DNA of 50,877 nt from Tychonema sp. LEGE 06208 (GCF_015207505.1 NZ_JADEWT010000034.1:1-50877); one strand, 5' to 3'; positions 38,049 through 47,347 are shown, numbered from the stretch's first letter. The notes: a model not told the origin generated them from the sequence alone. Numbers and translations: made by a program.

Positions 38049-38528
38049 CTATTTTAGCATCAACAAAACTACAGCGTAGGCGGCGATTCCTTCTTCTCTC
38101 CCCACAGGGCCTAACTTTTCGTTGGTAGTAGCTTTGATGCCTACTTGGTCTGGTTTTAGTTGTAGAACACCAGAAAGCCGATCGCGCATTTGCTCAATAT
38201 GCGGTTTCAGCTTGGGACGTTCGGCCACCACCACCGAGTCAATATTGCCAATTTCCCAGCCTTTATCTAATATTAACTGATTGACTTGTTCTAGCAACAC
38301 TAGACTGTCTGCACCTTTCCATTTTGGGTCAGTTGGCGGGAAATACAGGCCGATATCTCCCAAGCTGAGAGCTCCCAGCATCGCGTCCATAATCGCGTGG
38401 GTCAGCACGTCTGCGTCGCTGTGTCCTAATAAGCCTAATTCGTGGGGAATGTGTACGCCGCCAAGGATTAGGGGGCGTTCTGGAACTAAGCAGTGAATGT
38501 CGTAGCCGTTACCGATGCGGATGTTCAT
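38049..38528 (-). CDS. ispF: 2-C-methyl-D-erythritol 2,4-cyclodiphosphate synthase
   Basis: 159 residues from ATG at 38528, where homologues start ([20 protein letters not shown]); the open frame extends 12 codons further without support. The metal site DIH and [18 protein letters not shown] are intact, with [20 protein letters not shown] and the late [18 protein letters not shown]. It cyclises CDP-methylerythritol phosphate in the MEP pathway to isoprenoids, including carotenoids and the phytyl chain. It is the first gene of a run of minus-strand genes that then includes the nuclease/PIN pair. Confidence 0.97.
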   Translation of the reverse strand: MNIRIGNGYDIHCLVPERPLILGGVHIPHELGLLGHSDADVLTHAIMDAMLGALSLGDIGLYFPPTDPKWKGADSLVLLEQVNQLILDKGWEIGNIDSVVVAERPKLKPHIEQMRDRLSGVLQLKPDQVGIKATTNEKLGPVGREEGIAAYAVVLLMLK

Positions 38529-38599
38529 GTAAAATTTAGGTTTGGGAAGTATAGCAAAAAACAATTATTTCATATTTGTGAGGAGATAGCTGAAAAATA

Positions 38600-39007
38600 A
38601 TGGTCTTGATTTACGGACTTTGCGGTAATTGTAGCAAAGACATACAAATGTCGGTTGGTCAGTCTGTCTTCGACAAAAAAGTTGTCTGGCATCTATCTTA
38701 TAGCTGTCCTTATTGCGGGGAGGCAATCGAGTTAGATAATACTGATGCTATACCTAACGAAATGAGAAAAGAGATTTTAGCAAAAGAAGGGACTTGGAAC
38801 TTGATTGTATTGGAAAAAGAACAAGGTGCAACAGTTGTAACAAAAATCCTGCGTCAGGCTATGGAATTGTCATTAGCTGAAGCGATGATGTTAAAAAAGA
38901 AGATGCCTGGTTCTGTTTTTGTCGGAACTAAATGTGAGACCGATCGACTAAGACATCTTTTAGCGGCTGTTGGCTTGAAAGCTTCAATAAGCAAAACAGT
39001 AAGTTAG
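38600..39007 (+). CDS. Zinc-ribbon plus L7/L12 C-terminal-like protein
   Basis: 135 residues. The N-terminal half has two Cys pairs, LCGNCSKD (CxxC) and SCPYCGEA (CxxC), spaced by about 27 residues: a zinc ribbon. The C-terminal half, VVTKILRQAMELSLAEAMML followed by KKKMPGSVFVGTKCETDRLR and a helix ending LLAAVGLKA, has the alpha-beta pattern of the ribosomal protein L7/L12 C-terminal domain, which binds translation factors. The fusion is not one I recognise; a role in translation control is only an inference. It is divergent from ispF and followed by the convergent trmD. Confidence 0.65.
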   Translation: MVLIYGLCGNCSKDIQMSVGQSVFDKKVVWHLSYSCPYCGEAIELDNTDAIPNEMRKEILAKEGTWNLIVLEKEQGATVVTKILRQAMELSLAEAMMLKKKMPGSVFVGTKCETDRLRHLLAAVGLKASISKTVS

Positions 39008-39087
39008 TGCTGCCTGGGGAGTTCTATTAGCTTTAAAGTGCTAATCATCCCTGAAGCTCCAACTAATAACGGCTACCTCCTCAAACC

Positions 39088-39783
39088 TTATTCTCCCCTC
39101 TCCTCCAACCACCGATCGTACAAATCCGATCGGCGCGATCGAGTTTTTTCAATTTGCTGTTCCCTGCGCCAGCGAGCAATTTCTGCGTGATTACCAGACA
39201 GCAATACGTCGGGAACCTTCAATCCCCGGAAATCGGCCGGTCGAGTGTACTGCGGATAATCCAAAAGTCCGTCTTCAAAACTCTCAAACTTCAGCGAATC
39301 TTCCTTTGCTACAGTTCCCCGCAGCAATCGCAAAACCCCATTAATCAAAGCCAAAGCCGGAATTTCGCCCCCGGTGAGCACAAAATCGCCTAGAGACACT
39401 TCGCGAGTTACCAAATGCAGGACTCGATCGTCCACACCTTCATAGTGCCCGCAAATCAACACTAACTGATCGCGATCGGTGGCGAACTCCCGAAACATCG
39501 GCTGCTGCATCGGTTCGCCCTGCGGAGTCAGCAAAATCACCTCGCGCCTCGGTAACACAGGTAGCGACTCCACCGCCGCAAAAATCGGTTCCGGCTTCAT
39601 CAGCATCCCCACTCCGCCCCCGTAAGGCTCATCATCCACTCGCTGGTGCTTGTCTGTGGTAAAATCGCGGGGATTGACAAAATTCACCTCAGCAATCTTT
39701 TTAGCTAAGGCTTTGCCCATCAGTCCCGATGCTAGGGGAGCGAGAAAAAATTCTGGAAATAGAGTTACAACGTCAAATCGCAA
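39088..39783 (-). CDS. trmD: tRNA (guanine-N1-)-methyltransferase
   Basis: 231 residues. It is a SPOUT enzyme: DVVTLFPEFFLAPLASGLMG at the start, DDEPYGGGVGMLMKPEP, GHYEGVDDRVL and SLGDFVLTGGEIPALALING form the AdoMet knot with all usual residues. The C-terminal helical domain ends with RREQQIEKTRSRRSDLYDRW. It methylates G37 of tRNAs to prevent +1 frameshifts. Usual partners (rimM, rplS, rpsP) are absent, as is normal in cyanobacteria. Confidence 0.97.
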   Translation of the reverse strand: MRFDVVTLFPEFFLAPLASGLMGKALAKKIAEVNFVNPRDFTTDKHQRVDDEPYGGGVGMLMKPEPIFAAVESLPVLPRREVILLTPQGEPMQQPMFREFATDRDQLVLICGHYEGVDDRVLHLVTREVSLGDFVLTGGEIPALALINGVLRLLRGTVAKEDSLKFESFEDGLLDYPQYTRPADFRGLKVPDVLLSGNHAEIARWRREQQIEKTRSRRSDLYDRWLEERGE

Positions 39784-40137
39784 AATAATTGGAATTTATT
39801 GATACATCTCCTCTAGTTTGACCCTTAGAGGGGTATCCGTTTTCAGTAATTGCATTATTATTTATAATTTCTTATAATTTGTGAGAATTTTTGCAAGTTA
39901 AATCCTCTTCCTTTGTCTGGTGTCCGGTTTTGTTGTACAAAAATAATCAGTTCTCAGGACAGCGGATCGAGTAAACTCGCCCCCAAACTGCCCGATCGCG
40001 CGTGAGGCGATTCTGGCTCGGGATAGTTACGCCGCCCGCACATCACTGCTACAAAAAAATATTTACTCTTAAAAAGCCCAATTCTACCCACAACCACAGC
40101 AAAATTGAATTTCACATCCACCAGAGGAAGACACACC
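39784..40137. other. Divergent trmD-cphB intergenic region
   Basis: 354 bases with no gene. It is A/T rich near 39850-39890; no recognisable riboswitch or repeat element, and no clear promoter pair. The cphB promoter should lie here. Confidence 0.4.
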
Positions 40138-41031
40138 ATGCAGCAGTTGACATCTCCAGCCCTCGAACAAAATCTTCCCCAGCGCATCAAAACCTCGATT
40201 ATGGTCATCGGAGGAGCCGAAGACAAAGTTCACGGGCGAGAGATTCTGAATACCTTTTTTTGCCGTGCTGGGGGGACAAACGCTCGGCTGGCGATCGTTC
40301 CTTGCGCTTCGCGAGACCCCGAAGGAACGAGCAACCGCTACCGCACTATATTTGACGAAATGGGCGTTAGCGCTGTCAAAGTAGTGGACATCCGCGAACG
40401 CCAACAAGCAGAAAATCCCGTCTGGAAAGATTATTTAGAAGACTGTACGGGCGTATTCATCACAGGTGGCGACCAACTGCGGCTCTGCGGGCTACTGGCG
40501 GACACCCCGCTGATGGAGAAAATTCGCAAAGAAGCTCAAGAAGGCAAGATTACCCTCGCCGGCACCAGCGCGGGTGCTGCAGTGATGGGATATCACATGA
40601 TTGCAGGTGGGGGAAGCGGCGCGTCGCCGAATCGTTCTTTAGTAGATATGGCAAACGGACTTAACATTATTCCAGAGATTATCGTCGATCAGCATTTTCA
40701 CAACCGAAACCGCATGGCTCGCTTGCTGTCGGCTGTGGCTTGCTATCCCGATCGCCTCGCTATTGGTATTGACGAAGACACCTGCGCCTTATTTGAGGGA
40801 GACGATACTCTGAAAGTTCTCGGTAAAGGCACTGTGACTATTGTTGATTCTCGGGAAAACTTTTATACCAACGAGTCTCAAGTAGGAGCGACAGAACCCT
40901 TAAGTCTGTTCAATATGCGCTTGCACGTGCTGTGTCACGGCGATTGCTACAATATGCCCCTAGGCAAACCGATGGCATCGGCAGCTTGTTCGGAGTCGGG
41001 CTGGCCTTCGGAATGTCGCACAGCTAACTAA
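40138..41031 (+). CDS. cphB: Cyanophycinase
   Basis: 297 residues from ATG at 40138; the earlier open start at 40105 adds residues that do not fit. It is a serine peptidase of the S51-like clan: GGAEDKVHGREIL near the start, GTSAGAAVMGYHM (about 140-153) with the nucleophilic Ser, and FHNRNRMARL and GIDEDTCALFEG in the active-site region. It hydrolyses cyanophycin to beta-Asp-Arg dipeptides in the cytosol. It sits 520 bases upstream of cphA on the same strand, the usual cyanobacterial pair. Confidence 0.97.
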   Translation: MQQLTSPALEQNLPQRIKTSIMVIGGAEDKVHGREILNTFFCRAGGTNARLAIVPCASRDPEGTSNRYRTIFDEMGVSAVKVVDIRERQQAENPVWKDYLEDCTGVFITGGDQLRLCGLLADTPLMEKIRKEAQEGKITLAGTSAGAAVMGYHMIAGGGSGASPNRSLVDMANGLNIIPEIIVDQHFHNRNRMARLLSAVACYPDRLAIGIDEDTCALFEGDDTLKVLGKGTVTIVDSRENFYTNESQVGATEPLSLFNMRLHVLCHGDCYNMPLGKPMASAACSESGWPSECRTAN

Positions 41032-41140
41032 CTAATGCAGAATATTAGAGTCATTGATTCGGCAGAAATTAGGTGGCATTCCGGTCAAATAATGGATGCA
41101 GCAATACAATAGATTAGCCGTGAAGCCAGGGGCTGACCCC

Positions 41141-41174
41141 AGAAGGTAGAATCAACAAAATAATTCTACCTTCT
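41141..41174. repeat. Perfect hairpin between cphB and cphA
   Basis: AGAAGGTAGAAT (41141-41152) and ATTCTACCTTCT (41163-41174) are exact complements with a 10-base loop, about 110 bases after cphB. No T-run follows, so it is only weakly terminator-like; it could attenuate read-through or stabilise the cphB message. The rest of the 41032-41551 gap holds TAGATTTT-type runs and no gene. Confidence 0.6.
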
Positions 41175-41551
41175 GCGTTCTAGTTTCTACCGAACCTTGA
41201 CTTTTGCTTGTTTTGAGCCGATCGCTCTGCCATGAATTTTCAACGCTGACGGGCCCAAAAACGGATATCGCGCCCGCGACGCTATGAGTGTGGAGAACCC
41301 CAGATTTGAGAATTTTGTTGGATCTCCCAGACGATCGATCTGTCTGTAGAATAAACCTAAAATCTCAAATCTAAAACTTGTACGCTCGCGAAGCCGAAAT
41401 ATCTAAAATCTAAGATTGATGTTCCCGCTAATCACTAGAAATTCAGTGCCAAACTGTTCGCTGCGAACAGTCGATCGTCCAATCAAGCTCCAAATTGAAT
41501 AAATGCTGCAATTACCTATAAGATTTCGCGCCCCATACCCCTATAACTGCG

Positions 41552-44275
41552 ATGAAAATACTTAAAATCCAGACCTTACGCGGCCCCAACTACTGGAGCA
41601 TCCGACGCCACAAACTCGTACTCATGCGTCTGGATTTAGAGGAGTTGGCAGATAAAACCACATCTGAAATTCCAGGCTTCTACGAAGGCTTGACCGCAGC
41701 ACTTCCGAGTTTGGACGACCATCACTGTTCTCCCGGCCATCGGGGAGGCTTCCTGGAACGGGTGCGAGAAGGCACAATGATGGGACACGTAATCGAACAC
41801 GTAGCCCTAGAACTTCAGGAAATGGCAGGAATGCCCGCCGGATTCGGTCGCACCCGCGAGACTGCCACACCAGGGATTTACCAAGTAGTAATCGAGTATC
41901 AAAACGAACAAGCAGGTCGCTATGCAGCCAGGGCGGGGGTGCGGATGTGCCAGAGCATTGCCGATACAGGCTCTTATTCTGCGGCGGAATTAGCGCAAGA
42001 TTTGAAAGACCTCAGAGAGTTTGCTTTGTCTGCAGCCCTCGGGCCGAGTACCGAAACCCTGATCAAGGAAGCAGAAGCGCGCGGGATTCCCTGGCTGCCC
42101 TTGGGCGCCCGGTTTATGATTCAACTAGGCTACGGAGTTCATCAAAAGCGGATTCAGGCAACTCTGACCAACCGCACGGGAGTTTTGGGGGTAGAACTAG
42201 CCTGCGACAAGGAAGGTACCAAAAATATTCTGGGCGCTGCCGGCGTGCCGGTGCCGAGAGGGACAGTGATTCATTATTTGGACGAACTGCAGGGGGCGAT
42301 CGAAGATGTGGGCGGTTTTCCGATCGTCCTCAAACCTCTAGACGGCAACCACGGCCGCGGGATCACAATCGACATCAACTCCTGGGAAGTAGCAGAAGAA
42401 GCCTACGACTTAGCCAGCGCCGCCTCAAAAACAAAAAGCATCATTGTCGAGCGCTACTACACCGGCCGCGACCACAGAGTGTTAGTAGTCAACGGACAAG
42501 TCGTAGCAGTCGCAGAACGAGTCCCCGCTAACGTTGTGGGTAACGGCAGGGATACAGTAGAACAGCTCGTTGCAGAAGTCAACCGCGATCCGCAGCGGGG
42601 AGACGGACACGACAACGTACTCACCCGGATCACGATCGACAAATTGACCCTCGATTTGCTGCAAAAACAAGGCTACGCGATGGACTCGGTAGTGCCGGCC
42701 GGCGAAAGAGTATTTTTGCGCGCCACAGCAAATTTGAGTACCGGTGGCATTGCAGTCGATCGCACCGACGAAATTCACCCAGAAAACGTCTGGCTGTTTT
42801 CCAGAGTGGCCAAAATCATCGGTTTGGACATCGCCGGCATTGACGTAGTAACAGACGATATTTCTGTGCCCCTGCGGGATACGAACGGCGTGATCGTCGA
42901 AGTCAACGCAGCACCGGGTTTCAGAATGCACGTCGCCCCGAGTCAGGGTTTGCCCCGCAACGTTGCCGGCGCAGTCTTCGATATGCTTTTCCCCTCGCCT
43001 CAACACAGCCGGGTGCCGATTTTAGCCGTGACTGGAACCAACGGCAAAACTACAACAACTCGCCTGCTGGCCCACATTCTCAAGCAGACTGGTCAAATTA
43101 CCGGCTACACGACTACCGACGGCACTTACATCGGCGATTATTTGGTTGAAAGCGGAGATAATACCGGGCCGCAAAGCGCTCACTTGATTTTGTCCGATCC
43201 GACGGTGGAAGTGGCGGTGCTGGAAACGGCTAGAGGTGGAATTTTGCGATCGGGCTTGGGCTTCAATCAGTGCGATGTCGGCGTAGTCTTGAACGTCGCA
43301 GCCGATCATTTGGGAATTGGCGACATCGACACCGTGGAACAACTCGCCAAACTCAAGAGTGTCCTCGTAGAGTCGGTAATGCCCAAAGGCTATGCAGTGT
43401 TAAATGCAGACGATCCGCTAGTAGCACAAATGGCGCAGCGTGTCAAGGCTCAGATTGCATATTTTTCGATGAACCCGGAAAACGAACTGGTTGCCAAACA
43501 TACCGCTGCGGGCGGGCTGGCTGCAATTTACGAAAATGGGTATTTATCGATTTTGAAAGGCGATTGGACGCTGAGAATCGAGCAGGCTGTGAACGTGCCG
43601 CTGACGATGGGCGGGCGCGCGCCGTTTATGATTGCCAATGCTTTAGCAGCTTGTCTGGCGGCTTTTGCCCAAGGATTGAAAATAGAAGATATTCGGGCAG
43701 CTTTGTCAAGCTTTCAGGCATCGGTAGGCCAAACTCCCGGAAGGATGAACTTGTTTAATTTGGGCAGCTATCACGCTTTGCTGGACTACGCCCACAACCC
43801 CCACAGCTACCAAGCTTTGGGCTGTTTCGTGCAGAATTGGCCGGGAATGCGGATCGGGGTAGTGGGTGCGCCGGGGGACAGGCGAGATGAAGATTTTGTC
43901 ACCTTGGGCAAACTTTCGGCCGAAATGTTCGATCGCATTATTGTCAAAGAAGATATTGACAGGCGCGGGCGAGAACCGGGTGTGGTGGCGAAGTTAATTT
44001 GCCAAGGGATTGCAGACGGGATTTCTGCCCGCACGGGCGATCGGTCTAAAGTTCAATACGAGTTGATTCTCGACGAAACAACGGCGGTTAACAAAGCCCT
44101 AGACGAAGCGCCCGCTGGCAGTTTAGTGGTGATTTTACCCGAAGGTGTTACGAAAGCTTTGGGTTTAATTGAAGCCCGGAAACCGATTCAGGAATCTGTG
44201 GTAAATGCTGCTATGGTCGATCGCATTTCTGAATCGCAGAATAGTTTAAAACCGACAGTGGTAAATCAAGGTTAA
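41552..44275 (+). CDS. cphA: Cyanophycin synthetase
   Basis: 907 residues with the typical three-part layout. An N-terminal domain (about 1-165) starts KILKIQTLRGPNYWSIRRHK; an ATP-grasp domain follows (about 215-480, with PIVLKPLDGNHGRGITIDI and VIVEVNAAPGFRMHVAPS); then a Mur-ligase-like domain (about 485-870) whose P-loop is AVTGTNGKTTTTRLLAHIL near residue 493. It makes multi-L-arginyl-poly-L-aspartate: ATP-grasp adds Asp to the backbone and the Mur domain adds the Arg side chain. This polymer is the nitrogen store that CphB degrades. A strong bidirectional terminator follows. Confidence 0.98.
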   Translation: MKILKIQTLRGPNYWSIRRHKLVLMRLDLEELADKTTSEIPGFYEGLTAALPSLDDHHCSPGHRGGFLERVREGTMMGHVIEHVALELQEMAGMPAGFGRTRETATPGIYQVVIEYQNEQAGRYAARAGVRMCQSIADTGSYSAAELAQDLKDLREFALSAALGPSTETLIKEAEARGIPWLPLGARFMIQLGYGVHQKRIQATLTNRTGVLGVELACDKEGTKNILGAAGVPVPRGTVIHYLDELQGAIEDVGGFPIVLKPLDGNHGRGITIDINSWEVAEEAYDLASAASKTKSIIVERYYTGRDHRVLVVNGQVVAVAERVPANVVGNGRDTVEQLVAEVNRDPQRGDGHDNVLTRITIDKLTLDLLQKQGYAMDSVVPAGERVFLRATANLSTGGIAVDRTDEIHPENVWLFSRVAKIIGLDIAGIDVVTDDISVPLRDTNGVIVEVNAAPGFRMHVAPSQGLPRNVAGAVFDMLFPSPQHSRVPILAVTGTNGKTTTTRLLAHILKQTGQITGYTTTDGTYIGDYLVESGDNTGPQSAHLILSDPTVEVAVLETARGGILRSGLGFNQCDVGVVLNVAADHLGIGDIDTVEQLAKLKSVLVESVMPKGYAVLNADDPLVAQMAQRVKAQIAYFSMNPENELVAKHTAAGGLAAIYENGYLSILKGDWTLRIEQAVNVPLTMGGRAPFMIANALAACLAAFAQGLKIEDIRAALSSFQASVGQTPGRMNLFNLGSYHALLDYAHNPHSYQALGCFVQNWPGMRIGVVGAPGDRRDEDFVTLGKLSAEMFDRIIVKEDIDRRGREPGVVAKLICQGIADGISARTGDRSKVQYELILDETTAVNKALDEAPAGSLVVILPEGVTKALGLIEARKPIQESVVNAAMVDRISESQNSLKPTVVNQG

Positions 44276-44296
44276 ATTCTGAAGTCTCATTGAATT

Positions 44297-44333
44297 AATA
44301 GGTTGGGTTTAATTGCGTTAAACCCAACCTATT
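44297..44333. terminator. Bidirectional hairpin terminator after cphA
   Basis: A 16-base arm (44297-44312) and its exact complement (44318-44333) with a 5-base loop, the arms ending AATA/TATT with flanking T and A runs on both sides. It separates cphA from the convergent REase-HEPN gene and can act for both. Confidence 0.85.
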
Positions 44334-44372
44334 TGTTTGAAAAATTACGTAATTTTTGTGTTTTTTAAAATT

Positions 44373-45056
44373 TTAGCCTGCTCCATCGCCAGTATGCAAA
44401 CCTTTCAATAGTTGCTCTGTAACCTCAATCAGTTCACACACAGATTTTTGCGTAAGTTGTGTCGTTTTAAACCCATGAGCAATAGAGTTACGCAAAGAAC
44501 ACGCATTCATTAATAACTGATATTCAGATTTAGAAATCACGCCCTCCACCGTCAGTTGTTTCACTAAATAAAGCGGATCTAATCTTTGCAAACTTAGCTC
44601 TTCTTTCTGGGCAACAATCCTCAAAGTTGCCTCAACTAAAGACCAAGAATATAGCATGGCTGACTCTAAATGTTGTGTGACAAGTTGCTTAGCAACTTGT
44701 AAACCTAACTCTATTTCATGCTCTTGAAAAGAATCCTCAGCTTTGGGAAGCTCGACTGCATCCTCCGAGTTAGTCATCACTAACTCAAACCTCCAACCAG
44801 GATTTTCTGCTACTGCTTGGGCTAAATTGCGTAGATATGTGCTAGAGGGTGAGTTGAGTGAAGCGCGTGACTTGACTGCAATAACCACTGACTCTTCCCC
44901 CCGACGCACTATCAGATCCGGGCGATAGCTTTTAAGGAAGTCCGGTAAATCTTCAGAGTTTGGATGAAATGAAATTTCATAACCTTTCTCACGATACTCC
45001 TCTGCTAGTTTTAACAGTCGCTCTCTTTCTATGTTTGCAGTTGAAGTTGCCATCAT
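44373..45056 (-). CDS. Degenerate AHJR-like REase-HEPN protein
   Basis: 227 residues. The N-terminal domain (about 10-100) has LLKLAEEYREKGYEISFHP and SYRPDLIVRRGEESVVIAVK: a restriction-fold of the archaeal-resolvase-like (REase_AHJR-like) kind, with Asp47 but Ala60 where the catalytic Glu of ExK should be; Lys62 remains. The C-terminal half is helical and ends with SLRNSIAHGF, giving an R189-x4-H194 motif, the RNase signature of HEPN domains. The start overlaps the stop of the RusA-like gene by 4 bases, so they are translated together. I infer a nucleic-acid-targeting conflict or toxin role; the domain names rest on my reading of motifs. Confidence 0.65.
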   Translation of the reverse strand: MMATSTANIERERLLKLAEEYREKGYEISFHPNSEDLPDFLKSYRPDLIVRRGEESVVIAVKSRASLNSPSSTYLRNLAQAVAENPGWRFELVMTNSEDAVELPKAEDSFQEHEIELGLQVAKQLVTQHLESAMLYSWSLVEATLRIVAQKEELSLQRLDPLYLVKQLTVEGVISKSEYQLLMNACSLRNSIAHGFKTTQLTQKSVCELIEVTEQLLKGLHTGDGAG

Positions 45057-45502
45057 GTCAGTACCTCTTGATCAGGAGCATCAATTACGACAATGTGCAA
45101 GAATTCATTGCCACGGGCAAATCCTTCCGCTAGGATTAAGGTCATATTTTCTACTTTAAAGTTACCTGATAAATTCCTCTTGCGGGCTAGGACATCAGTT
45201 ACTTGATCGTCATCGACATAGGCTAGCCCGATAATTGCATCTTGAATTGGCTTTACTATGTTGTCCACATCAATTTTAACAGAATCGTAGAAATAAGTTA
45301 TCTGGAGCATAACGAGCCCGGTAGCTATTTTTTGCTCTGAAGACCAGTATTTTTCAGCCTCTTGCCTCACCGTCATTTTCCAAGCTTTAAGACGATCTCG
45401 TCTGCGAGCTTGTTGTGATACGGGTGGCCCATCTACTATGAACTCAAATGTCACCAAAGTATTTCTAAATAGAAGATCGGGGATTATTTGATCTGACTGC
45501 AA
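45053..45502 (-). CDS. RusA-family Holliday junction resolvase-like protein
   Basis: Up to 149 residues from a TTG at 45502; a GTG at 45454 would give 133 residues starting TFEFIVDGPPVSQQARRRDR, nearer the usual RusA N-terminus. KIDVDNIVKPIQDAIIG shows Asp78, Asp80 and Lys84, and YVDDDQV shows Asp99; the spacing (0, +2, +6, +21) is identical to the catalytic D70, D72, K76 and D91 of E. coli RusA. It should cut four-way DNA junctions as a dimer. RusA genes usually travel with phage; here it is the first gene of a two-gene unit with the REase-HEPN gene. Confidence 0.85.
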   Translation of the reverse strand: MQSDQIIPDLLFRNTLVTFEFIVDGPPVSQQARRRDRLKAWKMTVRQEAEKYWSSEQKIATGLVMLQITYFYDSVKIDVDNIVKPIQDAIIGLAYVDDDQVTDVLARKRNLSGNFKVENMTLILAEGFARGNEFLHIVVIDAPDQEVLT

Positions 45503-45605
45503 GTGTCCTGACTCTGGCCTCGGACGGAGCGGGGTACCGTGACATAGAATTTTATCGCAATTGCGGGATAATATTCTTGATATTGAATCTCGTTTTTATT
45601 ACCTT

Positions 45606-46814
45606 TCAACCCTTAACTACCGCCCACTGAGTCACCGGTGCAAGCGGTTTCCAACCCTGAAAAGAACCGATCGCCCCCGTGCGCTGAATCCCAATTCTAA
45701 TTAGTTCGCCACCGTGCAAAGAATGCCATTGCAGCACCGTAAGTTCACTCTCAATTGTCACCGCATTCACAACTAAACGGCCGCCCTCGCCCAAAGCATT
45801 CCAACAAGTTTCTAACAAAGCCTCAACAGTGACACCGCCACCGATGAAAATAGCATTTGGTTTCGGCAAATTTGCCAAAGCTTCCGGTGCGTCTCCCGCC
45901 ACGATTTTGAGTTCGGGAACACCCAAATTAGAGGCATTTTCGGCAATGTATTCTAGTCTAGTTGGATGGCGTTCGATCGCGATCGCCCGACAACTCCGAT
46001 GACTCCGCATCCACTCAATCGCGATCGAGCCGCAGCCCGCCCCCACATCCCAAAGCAACTCCCCCGGAATCGGCGCTAACGCAGACAGAGTAACGGCTCG
46101 AACCTCCCGTTTAGTCAACTGTCCGTCGTGGCGATACGCAGCATCCGGTAAACCCGCAGTTCGAGGGAGGATAAGAGTTTGTCGATCGGCTGCAACTGCG
46201 ATCGCGATCGCATTCAAATCCGCCAAATCCGCCCCATTCCAAGCCGCTGCAACCCCCTCGATCCGCCGTTCCGCCTCCGACCCCATCCGCTCGAACACAG
46301 TCATCAAACTGCTGCCAAACCCCCGCTCAGTCAACAAACCGGCGACCTTTCCCGGCGTGTGCCGATCGGCACTCAACACCAGCAAGCGCGCGCCGGGAGA
46401 CAAAGCAAGGGCGATCGAGGCGATGGGGCGATTTGTTAAACTAAAAGTCTCAACATCCGCCAGCGCCCAACCCAAACGCGCGCAAGCAAGACTAAAAGCC
46501 GATGCTGCGGGAATCACAATCATTTCTGAAATCGGAATTTGGCGCGACAGCGTGACACCAATCCCGTGACACATCGGATCGCCACTTGCGAGCACGCAAA
46601 CAGACTCTGGGCGACGGCTGATGATGCTGTCAACTGTTGTTTGTAGGGGTGAAGCCCAAACTAATTTTTCGCGGGTGTCGTCTGTTGGTAGCATTGCGAG
46701 GTGGCGCGCGCCCCCGACAACGATTTTAGATTGATCGAATAACGATCGGGCGATCGAGCTCAATCCCGAAAGTCCATCTTCGCCAATTCCCACCACCGAA
46801 AGCCATTTGTGCAT
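45606..46814 (-). CDS. cobL: Precorrin-6Y C5,C15-methyltransferase (CbiE-CbiT)
   Basis: 402 residues from ATG at 46814 (KWLSVVGIGEDGLSGLS), with an earlier open start at 46841 rejected. The N-terminal CbiE part (about 1-200) has VVGIGEDGL, VCVLASGDPMCHGIG and IPAASAFSLACARLGW of the tetrapyrrole methylase fold. The C-terminal CbiT part (about 205-402) has LLWDVGAGCGSIAIEWMRSH, the AdoMet-binding Rossmann motif, and IFIGGG. The fused enzyme methylates C5 and C15 and decarboxylates precorrin-6Y. It is divergent from cobG, 530 bases away. Confidence 0.95.
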   Translation of the reverse strand: MHKWLSVVGIGEDGLSGLSSIARSLFDQSKIVVGGARHLAMLPTDDTREKLVWASPLQTTVDSIISRRPESVCVLASGDPMCHGIGVTLSRQIPISEMIVIPAASAFSLACARLGWALADVETFSLTNRPIASIALALSPGARLLVLSADRHTPGKVAGLLTERGFGSSLMTVFERMGSEAERRIEGVAAAWNGADLADLNAIAIAVAADRQTLILPRTAGLPDAAYRHDGQLTKREVRAVTLSALAPIPGELLWDVGAGCGSIAIEWMRSHRSCRAIAIERHPTRLEYIAENASNLGVPELKIVAGDAPEALANLPKPNAIFIGGGVTVEALLETCWNALGEGGRLVVNAVTIESELTVLQWHSLHGGELIRIGIQRTGAIGSFQGWKPLAPVTQWAVVKG

Positions 46815-47231
46815 TGCGCCAAGGTAATTACGATTTATCAATTTTCAACAATAATATGAGATTAAATTTACAGTATTTATTGGATATTTTTTTGATAAAG
46901 AGGTCAACTGCAGATGTCAGGCCGATCGACAGGGATGCACGCAGATGAAAATTTAAAAAAATCTATTGTGGCTGTGCTAGGGAACTGCACTTGCACTGTT
47001 TTTCGGATTGATTAATTGGGGCCAGCGAGTCATTATTTTAACTCACTCTTGGGTGCATTTTCACTAGATAAATTGTTTTTTTTCGGGAATCAGCCGTCTG
47101 CAACCTTTATATTTTTGTAAAAAAGCCGATTTCTCGCTATTCCTCTGAAAACTATACAAAATTAGCGGGCATTTGTTAAGAAAATTGAGAATTTAAGCGG
47201 CGGGCGATCGACTTGTGATACATTTCTTAAA
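46815..47231. other. Divergent cobL-cobG intergenic region
   Basis: 417 bases before the riboswitch. Read on the minus strand I see no second cobalamin aptamer for cobL. It contains a T-run near 47070 and A/T-rich stretches that may hold promoters; no gene. Confidence 0.45.
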
Positions 47232-47343
47232 CCTGAAAGCGGGAAAGTCCGGTGCAATTCCGGCGCTGTGCCGCAACTGTGAAAGTCAGAATGCCGGTTT
47301 CAGGAAGTTTACTTTACATTCCCTGCGTCGCACGGGGAGGAGA
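47232..47343 (+). promoter_or_regulatory. Cobalamin riboswitch with SD-sequestering hairpin
   Basis: CCTGAAA (47232-47238) pairs with TTTCAGG (47298-47304) to close the aptamer. Inside lie GCGGGAAAGTCCGGTGCAAT, the CCGG-CCGG hairpin (47249-47263), GCTGTGCCGCAACTGTGAAA (B12 box) and GTCAGAATGCC, the standard core of cobalamin aptamers. Downstream, 47319-47338 form a short hairpin (CCCTGC / GCA-C-GGG) whose 3' arm covers the first part of the Shine-Dalgarno GGGGAGGAGA (47334-47343). This suggests control at translation initiation of cobG by adenosyl- or methylcobalamin; that mechanism is inferred from the fold. Confidence 0.9.
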
Positions 47344-47347
47344 TTAT

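Noticed and set aside
41947..42531. Long plus-strand frame within cphA
   Set aside because: Arg/Ser-rich shadow in another frame of an intact, strongly conserved gene; others inside cphA (42482-43006, 43270-43758) fail likewise.
46815..47231. Second cobalamin riboswitch serving cobL
   Set aside because: No B12 box or aptamer core was found on the minus strand.
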